A DNA stretch of 64,000 bases, from positions 248,001-312,000 of the forward strand of contig JALOCJ010000001.1 in the NCBI GenBank assembly GCA_023227825.1, given 5' to 3'. This stretch comes from Candidatus Cloacimonas sp. GTDB lineage: Bacteria; Cloacimonadota; Cloacimonadia; Cloacimonadales; Cloacimonadaceae. Both the position numbers and the translations under genes were made by a program. Shown one piece after another: positions 8,813 through 19,215 of this stretch (positions are counted from its first letter, which is position 1; each line of letters starts with the position of its first letter). A model generated the notes under the pieces. That model saw only the letters and a list, made by a program, of their open reading frames with translations, had not been told where the DNA came from and ran no database searches.

Positions 8813-8993
8813 GGAAAAACGAAGTCCTCGTCGTTTATATTGGTTGACCGGGAGGTCAACCTTCCTGGAAAAACGAAGTCCTCGTCGTTTATATTGGTTG
8901 ACCTGGAGGTTAACCTTCCGGAAAAATATGGTTGACGGGGACATCAACCTTCCGGAAGAAGATGGTTGACCAGGAGGTCAACCTTCCAGAACT
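8813..8993. repeat. cluster of GGTTGAC-type palindromes (family P, cluster 1)
   Basis: Four hairpins built on GGTTGACCGGGAGGTCAACC variants alternate with two units of AACGAAGTCCTCGTCGTT, joined by CTTCCGGAA spacers. The cluster lies between the convergent rmuC and thiN genes. The last unit overlaps the thiN 3' end and supplies its stop codon (GGTTGACC, minus strand). Related clusters lie at 20197-20354 and 40572-40735. Confidence 0.9.
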
Positions 8994-9661
8994 GCCAGGC
9001 AAATTCCTTCTGTTTTTATAATGCCTGCTGAGGAAGCAGTTATAATATTGCTGATTCCCCTGGATTGATAGTCCCTTATTATCAGGTCATTCAGAGGATA
9101 TTTCAGGTTTTGAGAACAAGAGAAAACAACTTTTTCCGAAAGAGGAATAAGGGAAAGCAATTTTCCCTGGCAATTGTTAAATTCTATATTATCCGGCAGA
9201 ATAAAAATGGACTGGTTTTCACTTTCAATCCTGTAGGGAACAGGGTAGGAAATCTTTTCTCCGACAGGACTTTTTAGCTTTAATAAATTTATAGCAATAG
9301 CCAAGGCGTGATCAAAGCGACCTTGCATATCATTGCAGATAATTATTTCGCTATAGCATTTTTGATCTAAACACCAATCCAATGCCAGTTCTGTATCTGT
9401 CTCATTTTTTTCTGTGGGATGCTGGAGGGAAAGGATATTACAATATTTTTTCAGCATTTCGGGTTCAATGGAATCCATATCTCCAATAAGAATAAGGGGT
9501 TTCAATCCAAGTTCAGCAATTTGTTTGATGCCATTATCAACAGCTATTATATGGTCTGTTTTTTGGATATTTTTATAGCGGGAAACAATATCCCTGGGTG
9601 CGTGATTAGTAAAAATATAGGCGCGGTTTTTTTTAATGCATAGCATAGAGAGGTTCATCAA
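8978..9661 (-). CDS. thiN: thiamine pyrophosphokinase
   Basis: The product (up to 227 residues) matches the TPK family. Motifs in order are IIAVDNGIKQI, the metal-binding GDMDSIEPEM, TDTELALDWCL, GRFDHALA and a C-terminal beta-sandwich with LSLIPLSEKV and NIITASSAG. The enzyme transfers pyrophosphate from ATP to thiamine to make thiamine diphosphate, the cofactor needed by Dxs elsewhere in this window. The start is uncertain. ATGs at 9661, 9658 and 9646 overlap the end of the upstream M23 gene and none has a strong ribosome site, so translational coupling is likely. The stop codon lies inside a palindromic repeat, so the last residues are repeat-derived. Confidence 0.9.
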   Translation of the reverse strand: MMNLSMLCIKKNRAYIFTNHAPRDIVSRYKNIQKTDHIIAVDNGIKQIAELGLKPLILIGDMDSIEPEMLKKYCNILSLQHPTEKNETDTELALDWCLDQKCYSEIIICNDMQGRFDHALAIAINLLKLKSPVGEKISYPVPYRIESENQSIFILPDNIEFNNCQGKLLSLIPLSEKVVFSCSQNLKYPLNDLIIRDYQSRGISNIITASSAGIIKTEGICLAVLEG

Positions 9662-10538
9662 TACGGTTTAGATAAGCGACAGGATTCACTTTTACATCGC
9701 AATTATGCACTTCATAATGTAGATGAGGACCGGTTGAAATTCCCGAACTACCCATCAGACCTATAATTTGACCTTTTATAACTTGATCTCCTGAACGCAC
9801 CATATAGCTGTATAGATGGCCATAAAGTGTTTCATATCCATTTCCGTGATTGATTACTATTCTTTTACCATAACTTGTTTCATAATCGGTAGTTTTAACA
9901 GTTCCCGCAGCAGTAGCATAAATTGGAGTTCCTGCTTCATTGGAAATATCAAGGCCATAATGGAATTCAATTTCATTACGAATAGGATGAACTCGCAAAC
10001 CCCAGCCGTCGGAAATTCTGCCAAAGGAAGGATAAATAGAAGGTATATAATCGGCAGGATTTTCTCCAGCGGGCAAAGCAGGAATTGCTTTTTCCGGTTC
10101 TGAAATCAACACCAGAATTGTAGCCAGTTTTGATTCCAGGTTTTCCATCTGATTGCGCAGGGCTGGTTCAAAAACAAATTCTCCCTTTTTCCCCTGCTTT
10201 AAATTCAGGGTAGGATAATCTTCCGGGTTTTCCTTTATTTTTATTTGTAATTCATTTAATCTCTTATAGATGGAATCCACAGTAGCAGTATAAAAATCAA
10301 GCTTGGCACGCAGTTCCTTATTTTCCGTTTCCAAACGCTTGAGAACTTCATTGCGTTGAGCATTACTTCCTGCCATAGTGAACATAATAATTGTAGAAAC
10401 AACTAAAAATATCAAAAGCACAATTATCAAAATCAAGGCATAATGAGGCACTGTGAAGCTGTGTTTAACTCCATCCATTCCAACTTGATAGCTTATTTTC
10501 ATTTTACCTTTACTGATAAATTCGTTTTCCACTTGCAT
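9633..10538 (-). CDS. M23-family cell-wall metallopeptidase, membrane-anchored
   Basis: The 301-residue protein has a transmembrane segment at about residues 30-53 and a coiled coil (about 62-105). The peptidase M23 (LytM/NlpD-type) domain covers about 165-290. Zinc-site motifs are intact: HYGLDISNEAGTPIYA, HGNGYETLYGHL and GPHLHYEVH. It would cleave peptide cross-bridges of peptidoglycan from the periplasmic side, or activate amidases. A second in-frame ATG 12 codons in is a possible alternative start. It overlaps thiN by up to 29 bases. Upstream are the three tRNA genes on the same strand. Confidence 0.92.
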   Translation of the reverse strand: MQVENEFISKGKMKISYQVGMDGVKHSFTVPHYALILIIVLLIFLVVSTIIMFTMAGSNAQRNEVLKRLETENKELRAKLDFYTATVDSIYKRLNELQIKIKENPEDYPTLNLKQGKKGEFVFEPALRNQMENLESKLATILVLISEPEKAIPALPAGENPADYIPSIYPSFGRISDGWGLRVHPIRNEIEFHYGLDISNEAGTPIYATAAGTVKTTDYETSYGKRIVINHGNGYETLYGHLYSYMVRSGDQVIKGQIIGLMGSSGISTGPHLHYEVHNCDVKVNPVAYLNRIDEPLYAMH

Positions 10539-10598
10539 CCTTTTCTCTTATGTTTTGTCCTATTTTATAAAGCATAATACGAACCAAAATAGAATGTT

Positions 10599-10674
10599 TG
10601 GCATCCCGTAGGGGAATCGAACCCCTGTTGCGTGACTGAGAATCACGAGTCCTGGGCCACTAGACGAACGGGAC
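10599..10674 (-). tRNA. tRNA-Glu (anticodon CTC)
   Basis: The minus strand folds as a cloverleaf: acceptor GTCCCGT/ACGGGAT, anticodon stem CGTGA/TCACG around loop TTCTCAG, a GGTTCGATTCC T-arm, discriminator G and encoded CCA. The loop gives CTC, reading GAG. Confidence 0.95.
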
Positions 10675-10706
10675 ACAAATTGTTTCATTATTTCTACCCT
10701 ATAAAT

Positions 10707-10781
10707 TGGCGACCCCTAGGGGAATTGAACCCCTCTTGCAAGAATGAAAATCTTGAGTCCTAACCAATAGACGAAGGGGTC
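10707..10781 (-). tRNA. tRNA-Glu (anticodon TTC)
   Basis: Acceptor GACCCCT/AGGGGTC pairs perfectly. The anticodon stem CAAGA/TCTTG encloses TTTTCAT, giving TTC for GAA/GAG. The T-arm GGGGTTCAATTCCCC, discriminator G and encoded CCA are present. It is the second Glu isoacceptor in this tRNA trio. Confidence 0.95.
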
Positions 10782-10787
10782 GCAAAC

Positions 10788-10862
10788 TGGTGATCCAGGT
10801 TGGAATCGAACCAACGACTCTCTGCTTAAAAGGCAGATACTCTACCGCTGAGTTACTGGACC
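10788..10862 (-). tRNA. tRNA-Lys (anticodon TTT)
   Basis: Acceptor GGTCCAG/CTGGATC has one G-U pair. The anticodon stem TCTGC/GCAGA encloses CTTTTAA, giving TTT. The T-arm GTTGGTTCGATTCCAAC, discriminator A and encoded CCA are seen. It is the first gene of the minus-strand tRNA cluster. Confidence 0.95.
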
Positions 10863-10997
10863 TTTTTTGTGCCTATCTTTTAAGTTAAAAATTTGGAGGT
10901 GGATTCTATGTCAAGGAAAATCGTTTTTATTTTTTATTCTGAAAATATTGGAAGCGCAGTGGATGCTCTTGAGAAAAGAGATATTATTTGATTTTCG

Positions 10998-11150
10998 CAA
11001 AGAGAAAAAGAAGAAAAGAGAATTCATTTTACAAAGAGAAAAAGAAGAAAAGAGAATTCATTTCACAAAGAGAAAAAGAAGAAAAGAGAATTCATTTTAC
11101 AAAGAGAAAAAGAAGAAAAGAGAATTCATTTTACAAAGAGAAAAAGAGAA
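10998..11150. repeat. 34-bp tandem repeat array, 4.5 copies
   Basis: A purine-rich 34-bp unit beginning CAAAGAGAAAAAGAAGAAAA and ending AATTCATTTTA starts at 10998, 11032, 11066, 11100 and 11134 (truncated), nearly identical throughout. Because 34 is not a multiple of 3, it opens several Lys/Glu/Arg-rich frames, which I treat as artefacts. It shares its purine half with the 60-bp array at 1891-2180 and abuts dispersed element copy A. Confidence 0.95.
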
Positions 11151-11565
11151 TAATATCGTTTTGTAATAAAAAAAATCAGGAGGAAAACTATAGGACGACG
11201 AAAGTAATGTCTTGATGCTCAGATCTTAGAAAAAATTGAGCTGGTAATAGATCCTTTACCCGATTGTTTCGTTGTTTGTAAACTTATGATAATCTCAGCT
11301 TTTCCCGGGATGAAATTAAAAAGGCGGAAGCTTTGCTCCGGTCATTATCTTGATTTATTAAATTACTTTGTGGATTTTGTCTAACTACCTGTTGCCTAGT
11401 TACTTCTTTAACGACTCTTTAACGATTCTTTAACAATACCTTAACTTTGTTAAAGAAGCGTTAAAGAAGTGTTATTGCAGCATAAAAGATTCAACTTGGC
11501 AAGAAATAATGCGCGGTATAAAAACAGGTAAAGGTCGCGCTTTTGTTTTAACTAATAATTTTTAG
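11151..11565 (+). repeat. dispersed iteron element, copy A (long form, left-truncated)
   Basis: One of four related non-coding elements. It contains a module of about 190 bp with a decayed gene (11208-11353), then CTACCTGTTGCCTA. The 11-bp iteron core follows (about 11400-11482): five rightward-complement units (ACTTCTTTAAC type), spacer TTT, then GTTAAAGAAGC, GTTAAAGAAGT and GTTATTGCAGC. The conserved tail is CATAAAAGATTCAACTTGGC...ACAGGTAAAGGTC. Its left end is cut by the 34-bp array. Copies B and C lie on the opposite strand and D on this strand. Confidence 0.85.
11208..11353 (+). pseudogene. decayed small gene inside element copy A
   Basis: Two protein-like frames join across a one-base shift. 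Just after a TAA one reads LDAQILEKIELVIDPLPDCF; the next reads YDNLSFSRDEIKKAEALLR and ends in TGA at 11351. AGGAGG stands upstream at about 11179. Copy B (about 24.69-24.82 kb, minus strand) has the same first frame (AQILEKIELAIDTLPDN) but has lost the second through an indel. Copies C and D lack the module. The product is unrecognised; this could be a small cargo gene of the element. Confidence 0.45.
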
Positions 11566-11584
11566 TTTTGCAAACGAGCTAAAA

Positions 11585-11742
11585 AGCGGTTGTAAGGGAA
11601 TAAGATTGTGGCGTGTAGCTACATTGAAGGCAGGTGACAATTGTGAGTCGATACTTCCCGCTGAGCGGTTGTAAGGGAATAAGATTGTGGGATGTAGTTA
11701 CATTGAAGGCAGGTGAAAATTGAGAGTCAAAACATCTCACCG
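11585..11742. repeat. 79-bp direct repeat, two copies
   Basis: AGCGGTTGTAAGGGAATAAG begins copies at 11585 and 11664. The homology runs through the whole unit, including ACATTGAAGGCAGGTGA, with scattered differences. Unlike a CRISPR, the intervening sequence is also conserved. It is preceded by a small hairpin (TTTTTAG...CTAAAAA). The remainder to 11891 shows no gene. Confidence 0.8.
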
Positions 11743-11891
11743 TTTAAATAGTGAATTTGACGAAGGGTTTACGCCGCTTTCTATATTATTGTATCGCCCT
11801 TTGTGGCTTTCTATCGCTAAATAAAATACAAAGTTACTAACTTTTTACAGCTTGCCTAATTATCTTCATTTTTCCTAAAATTCCCCATTAC

Positions 11892-11934
11892 TAATAACTA
11901 TCTCGCTATCTTACTATCTCGCTATCTCGCTATT
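11892..11934. repeat. 8-bp microsatellite (CTATCTCG)n
   Basis: About five units of CTATCTCG or close variants run up to the dprA stop codon. A degenerate version lies at 6536-6600. Confidence 0.8.
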
Positions 11935-13023
11935 TCACACTTTGATATAGGAATTGCCACTACTTTTAGCTACCAGTCCTTTCAGTTCTAAATTCAGTAA
12001 TATAGTAGAAAGTTTTCCGAAACCGAGACCTGTTTTCAGCATAAATTCGTCAAAAGTAAGTTCTTTCTGGGCAGAAGATAAAATATCGTAGAGGGTTTGT
12101 TCATCGGAGGATAGTTCCGGAATCAGTTCCATTTGTTCTTTTACAGATGTAACTAAACCCAGGTCTTTTAAAAGGTCATTGGCAGAACTGACTAAGGAGG
12201 CACCCTGTCTGATAAGTAAATTAGGTCCTTGGGCATTGCGGTTATTGATATTTCCCGGTAAAGCAAAAAGGGGTTTATTTTGTTCAATGGCAAATTTAGC
12301 AGTGAGCATAGCACCGCTGTTTAAAGAACCCTCAACAACTAAAACGGCATTGGCAAGAGCGCTTATTATTCTATTGCGGGAAGGAAAATTCCAGCGTTCC
12401 AGTTTACTTCCGGGTTCATATTCACTAACCAGAGCTCCATTTTCGCTTATATGTTCTGCAAGTATTTTATTCATAGGAGGATAGATATTTTCCAAACCGG
12501 AGGCAAAAACGGCAATTGTTTTTGTCTTTGCCTTCAAAGCTGTTTGATGAGCAATAGTATCAATTCCCATAGCCAAGCCGCTGATAACATTTACTCCTTT
12601 TGCACATAAAGGAGATAGAAGTTTACGACACATTTCTACTCCGTAAGAAGTAGGTTTACGAGTTCCTACAACTGCGATACAAAGGTCTTTGAGGGTTCCA
12701 GAAAGGTCTCCTTTGTAATACAAAATCAAAGGAGGATCAAATATTTCTTTTAAGGCAGCTGGATAATCGGGATCGGTTAAACAAAGATATTGCAGCTGAT
12801 GTTTTTCCATTAAAGTAATAATTCGTTTGCTGTCTTCAGGCAAGGTAAACTCGCTTAAATGCTTGATTGTGGCAGGTTTTAATTTGCCTGATTGATAAAC
12901 CGGATGCGATGGCTTGCCAACAAATTCTTGGGGATCAGGATAATTCTGTAAAAGTTCCAGCATTCCTTTTGTGCCTAATAGAGGAGCTGATTTAAGACAT
13001 AGCCACGCTTTGTATCGTTCCAT
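11935..13023 (-). CDS. dprA: DNA processing protein DprA
   Basis: The 362-residue protein has a short N-terminal helical domain, then the Rossmann-like DprA/Smf core (about residues 75-290). Core motifs are VVGTRKPTSYG, VISGLAMGIDTIAH, AVFASGLENIYP, FPSRNRIISALA, VVEGSLNSGAMLTA and ALPGNINN.NAQGPNLLI. A C-terminal winged-helix domain (about 300-362) closes the protein. DprA loads RecA on incoming single-stranded DNA during natural transformation. Its ATG directly abuts the obgE stop codon (TAAATG), so it is the last gene of a three-gene operon. No other competence genes are in the window. Confidence 0.96.
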   Translation of the reverse strand: MERYKAWLCLKSAPLLGTKGMLELLQNYPDPQEFVGKPSHPVYQSGKLKPATIKHLSEFTLPEDSKRIITLMEKHQLQYLCLTDPDYPAALKEIFDPPLILYYKGDLSGTLKDLCIAVVGTRKPTSYGVEMCRKLLSPLCAKGVNVISGLAMGIDTIAHQTALKAKTKTIAVFASGLENIYPPMNKILAEHISENGALVSEYEPGSKLERWNFPSRNRIISALANAVLVVEGSLNSGAMLTAKFAIEQNKPLFALPGNINNRNAQGPNLLIRQGASLVSSANDLLKDLGLVTSVKEQMELIPELSSDEQTLYDILSSAQKELTFDEFMLKTGLGFGKLSTILLNLELKGLVAKSSGNSYIKV

Positions 13024-15521
<2,498 letters not shown>

Positions 15522-16342
15522 TGCTTTCTCGCTTTTTTTCATTCTTAATAAGCTCAAGTTTTTTTGTCCTTCATGCTTTAATCAGGAATCTATAGGGTTA
15601 CCTAATTCTTTTTCGGCAATTTCCCTGAAGCATTTATACTCATTGTATCTGAACAAGAGAAATCACTTATAATATAATACTCTAAAGCCCTGTTGATGTC
15701 AAGTTTTTTCTGCAAAGTTGTTTTTTGGGGAGGGATAGACCCAAACTGAGGATATAATATCCAAAAAGCCAGGTATTGATAAAAGATACGGCTTTCTTGT
15801 ATTTTCATTGAATTTAGAGAAGGGAAAGAATAGAACAATTTTCTTCCAAACCTGAAACAATAAGAGGGAATTTTACCGACCTTGAAACTAAGCTTAGGAG
15901 AAATCACTGTTAGAATAATGTTTAGGACAGAAGAGGCAGAATTGTCAAAAAGTTCTTGACAATATCAGCGGAATTGTTTCTAGTGTTTATGTGGTAAGCG
16001 AAGAGTTTTGCCAAAGTTTGGGAAAAACGATAAATGACTGATTAGATAAGGAGTTTATCAAGATGAAAAACTTTAGTTTCAAGTTAGATTCCCGCTACAG
16101 GAAGTATACTTATGCTAGCAGCGAGAATAACGAAAAGTCATCGCAATAAGGCAATAAGGAGAAATTTAGGATAGAGTTATGGTAAACGAAACAATCATTT
16201 TTTACCGGAAACCTATTGCCTATGTTATTTCGGTTCTGCTCTTTTTATATAATGAAAGTAGTCATTGTAAGAGGAGCGGTGTATTATATGGTCAATCAGG
16301 AAAACAATTTTTTACTACTACCTACTAATAAGGGAGAATAAA
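15522..16342. other. gene-poor region upstream of two divergent secreted-protein genes
   Basis: About 0.8 kb of AT-rich DNA separates the divergent sorting-domain genes and probably holds both promoters. A 101-codon minus-strand frame at 15602-15907 has no ribosome site or recognisable motif. TTGACA at 15956-15961 lacks a convincing -10 box. A short ORF at 16063 is listed separately. No repeat family was recognised here. Confidence 0.5.
16063..16149 (+). CDS. possible 28-residue peptide gene
   Basis: An ATG with AAGGAG eleven bases upstream opens 28 codons (MKNFSFKLDSRYRKYTYASS...) and ends in TAA. The peptide is basic at the N-terminus and Ser/Asn/Glu-rich at the C-terminus. There is no homology I recognise. 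The only support is the well-placed ribosome site; it could be a decayed 5' end. Confidence 0.25.
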   Translation: MKNFSFKLDSRYRKYTYASSENNEKSSQ

Positions 16343-19084
16343 ATGAAAAAATCACTTGTAGTTCTGCTTGTTGTTTTAGCGATGAGCAGTTTTCTCTTTG
16401 CCGCGGAGTATACCATTGTAGATGGCAGCTCCAATAGTTATCATATTCCCGTTAACGGAAATTCCCATTATGGATGGAGTCGGTTTATATTTACAGCAAC
16501 TGAAATGAGTAATGCAGGAATAACCGGTTCATTTACTATTTATTCTATTGCTTTTAAGATTAACAATGATGTTTCTGATTATACTATGGATAATCAGAAG
16601 ATTTATTTTGGTTATAACTATAACAGCACATTATCTGGTTCCACCAGTTATCCCAATCCTGGAAGCAGCAGTTCATTTACGAAGGTCTATGATGGCAGTA
16701 TAACTTATGCCGGGCCTGGTTGGATGGAGATAGTATTAACCACGCCTTTCAATTTTACCTGGGATAGTTATGCGGGCTTAGATATTGTTTGGGAAAACAG
16801 AGATGGCAGCAAAATCAGCAGTGGTTATCCCAAGTTTTATTATACCTCTAAAAGCAATATGGCAGTTTACAAAGAGTCCGGAACCGGAACTTCTTTTCCA
16901 ACCGGCACTGGATCTACTTCCAGTCATCATCCTAGCTTCAAAATTATCACTCCCCCAACGCAAGTGCCCAATCCTGCTATAAATCCTGATCCAGCAAATC
17001 TTGCCACCGATATAGCAATTGACAAAGAACTTAAATGGTCCAGCGGAGGTGGTTCACCTATTAGTTATAAGATCAATTTGGGAACGGATAATCCCCCTAC
17101 AAACATTGCCTTAAATGAAGTTGTTACTACTCCCAAATACACACCTGCAAACAGATTCAATTACAGCACTACCTATTACTGGCAAGTGATACCTGTTAAT
17201 ATAATTGGTGAAGCGCAGAATTGTCCAATTTGGAGTTTTACGGCAGTTGCTGATCCTTCCATTGCCACTTTTCCTTATCAGGAGAGTTTTGATAGTGCTG
17301 TTCCTCCCAATAGTGATTGGTTAACAAGAACCGGTGTTCTGCAAGACCCTATTAATTTAAGTCCCTCAAGTTTATGGCAAAAGGATGACTGGCTGAATAT
17401 TACTGGAACGGATAAAGCAGCCAAATTAAATATTTGGGGTTCAATTAACGGTTGGTTGATATCTCCGCTGTTTAATATTCCGGATGATAGCTATTATCTT
17501 TCTTTTGATTTGGCAGTGCTAAAATGTGATCAAACCCCAACCGGAACACCTCCAGTTTATGCTCCGGATGATAGAATTGCCGTTTTAGTCGGAGATGGTT
17601 ATAGTTGGTCTACAGCCAATATTGTTCGTGAATGGAATAATACGGGTTCTCCTTATGTTTATAATGATATCAGAATCAGTGGAGAAAAAGTAGTTATTCC
17701 CTTAGCAGGACATAGTGGACATTGTAAATTTGCATTTTATGTTGGTTCAACAATATCTAATGCTGATAGTGATGTTATGATTAATAATATGGAAGTTGCC
17801 GCATTCAGTACTCTTCCCTTAGCTGCTCAAAATCCTATTCCTGAAAATAATGCTCAAAATGTAGCTCTGAATACAAAACTGTATTGGGATGCAGGAGCTA
17901 ATGCACCTGTTTCGTATAAATTATATTTAGGACAAACCCTTCCTGGAACACCTGTAGAATGTTTATCGCCACATTACACTCCATCAGCTTTTGCTTATGG
18001 AACAACATATTCTTGGAAAGTAGTTCCCGTAAACCCAATAGGGGATGCCATTGAATGTCCTGTATGGAATTTTACTACCACCGGAACAGCCATTGTTGAT
18101 GCCGGAACCGTTACTATTAATGGAGTTCCTGTAAATCCCAGCGTAGAAATCTCCGGTTTGGAAGGTGAAACTGTAATAAATGCCATTGCCAGTTTAGCTT
18201 CTGAAGGAATTGGTTTACCCAATGCTGGTTTAGTAATTCAATTAAGCAGTTCAGGGGTTAATCTTACCGGGAAAAATATCGCCATTACTCATTCGCTTGG
18301 CTTTATTCCTATGCAGATTGCCTATCGTATTTTACCGGCTGAAACCTATCACATTATTTCCAATCCGGGAACCTGGACAGAGGAAATAGTAAGCTTTATT
18401 TTGGAAGCCAAAGCTGATGGTGATGTAGATATTGTTTTTCCGATAGATGCAGAATCCACTTTGCCTGTGGAGCTTTCCTATTTTAATGCCATTTACACCG
18501 CCCAAGGTTATGTAACTATTTGCTGGGTAAGCCAATCGGAAACAAATCATAGCGGTTATAACATTTTGCGTAGCGAAGATAGAAATTATGCAAATGCTAT
18601 TAAGATAAATCCAGTTTTAATAAATGAAGGAATTGAACTTGGAACGCAAACCAGCTATAAATTTACTGATTCTGAATTTGCTCCTAATACGGTTTATTAT
18701 TACTGGTTGGAAAGCCTTGCGTTAAACGGTGAAACGCAATATTTTGGTCCTATTTCCGTTACAACGGGAGAAAATGGTTCTGAACCTGAAACTCCTGAAT
18801 TTCCGATTGTAACAAAATTGTATAATGCTTATCCCAATCCTTTTAATCCCAATACAGTTTTAAGCTATAGTATCGCTGAACCGACAACTGTAACTTTGGA
18901 AATATATAATTCCAAAGGACAAAAAATACGCTCGTTTACAAACACCCACAATTCAGCAGGAACTTTCAAAACGAACTGGGACGGTAAAGATGATGCCGGT
19001 AAAACAGTTGGCAGTGGAGTATACATTTACCTTATGAAAACTGATAATTTCCAGCAAAGCAAAAAGATGCTGATGACGAAATAG
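16343..19084 (+). CDS. large secreted protein with fibronectin III-like repeats and type IX sorting domain
   Basis: The 913-residue protein follows AAGGGAGAATAAA and has a signal peptide ending FLFAAE. Residues about 20-205 form a beta-rich N-terminal domain (Gly/Ser/Tyr-rich). Two Fn3-like repeats follow (about 215-305 and 495-585), each with SYKxxLG...TYYWQVxPVN. A jelly-roll or MAM-like domain (about 310-490) lies between them, with another beta domain and a further Fn3-like segment (ETNHSGYNILRSED) after. The end is a sorting domain with AYPNPFNPNTVLSYS, IYNSKGQKIRS and SGVYIYLMKT. It is probably surface-exposed and perhaps adhesive or carbohydrate-binding; no catalytic motif is visible. 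Its own terminator follows. Confidence 0.88.
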   Translation: MKKSLVVLLVVLAMSSFLFAAEYTIVDGSSNSYHIPVNGNSHYGWSRFIFTATEMSNAGITGSFTIYSIAFKINNDVSDYTMDNQKIYFGYNYNSTLSGSTSYPNPGSSSSFTKVYDGSITYAGPGWMEIVLTTPFNFTWDSYAGLDIVWENRDGSKISSGYPKFYYTSKSNMAVYKESGTGTSFPTGTGSTSSHHPSFKIITPPTQVPNPAINPDPANLATDIAIDKELKWSSGGGSPISYKINLGTDNPPTNIALNEVVTTPKYTPANRFNYSTTYYWQVIPVNIIGEAQNCPIWSFTAVADPSIATFPYQESFDSAVPPNSDWLTRTGVLQDPINLSPSSLWQKDDWLNITGTDKAAKLNIWGSINGWLISPLFNIPDDSYYLSFDLAVLKCDQTPTGTPPVYAPDDRIAVLVGDGYSWSTANIVREWNNTGSPYVYNDIRISGEKVVIPLAGHSGHCKFAFYVGSTISNADSDVMINNMEVAAFSTLPLAAQNPIPENNAQNVALNTKLYWDAGANAPVSYKLYLGQTLPGTPVECLSPHYTPSAFAYGTTYSWKVVPVNPIGDAIECPVWNFTTTGTAIVDAGTVTINGVPVNPSVEISGLEGETVINAIASLASEGIGLPNAGLVIQLSSSGVNLTGKNIAITHSLGFIPMQIAYRILPAETYHIISNPGTWTEEIVSFILEAKADGDVDIVFPIDAESTLPVELSYFNAIYTAQGYVTICWVSQSETNHSGYNILRSEDRNYANAIKINPVLINEGIELGTQTSYKFTDSEFAPNTVYYYWLESLALNGETQYFGPISVTTGENGSEPETPEFPIVTKLYNAYPNPFNPNTVLSYSIAEPTTVTLEIYNSKGQKIRSFTNTHNSAGTFKTNWDGKDDAGKTVGSGVYIYLMKTDNFQQSKKMLMTK

Positions 19085-19111
19085 GAACTCCTTAAGGATA
19101 ACCATTTTAAG

Positions 19112-19142
19112 AATTCCCGGGTGAAATGCCCGGGATTTTTTT
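19112..19142 (+). terminator. intrinsic terminator after the Fn3/sorting-domain gene
   Basis: Stem TCCCGGG/CCCGGGA with loop TGAAATG is followed by seven Ts, 28 bases after the stop codon. Confidence 0.9.
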
Positions 19143-19215
19143 GCCCCCAAAGCCACCGAAAATGCTTATTGCCTTATAGCTTATACAGAATTCAATACCC
19201 CTGCCGTCTTGATTT

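Noticed and set aside
10867..11215. Two Lys/Glu/Arg-rich frames downstream of tRNA-Lys
   Set aside because: They read the 34-bp purine array in different phases; no start signals and no conserved domain.
11585..11742. CRISPR array
   Set aside because: Only two units and the would-be spacers are homologous to each other; no cas genes in the window.
15602..15907. 101-codon minus-strand frame
   Set aside because: No Shine-Dalgarno, no motif, aromatic-rich text typical of AT-rich non-coding DNA; kept only as a note in the region entry.
15956..15990. Sigma-70 promoter with TTGACA
   Set aside because: No acceptable -10 hexamer at 16-18 bases, and promoter consensus in this phylum is not established.
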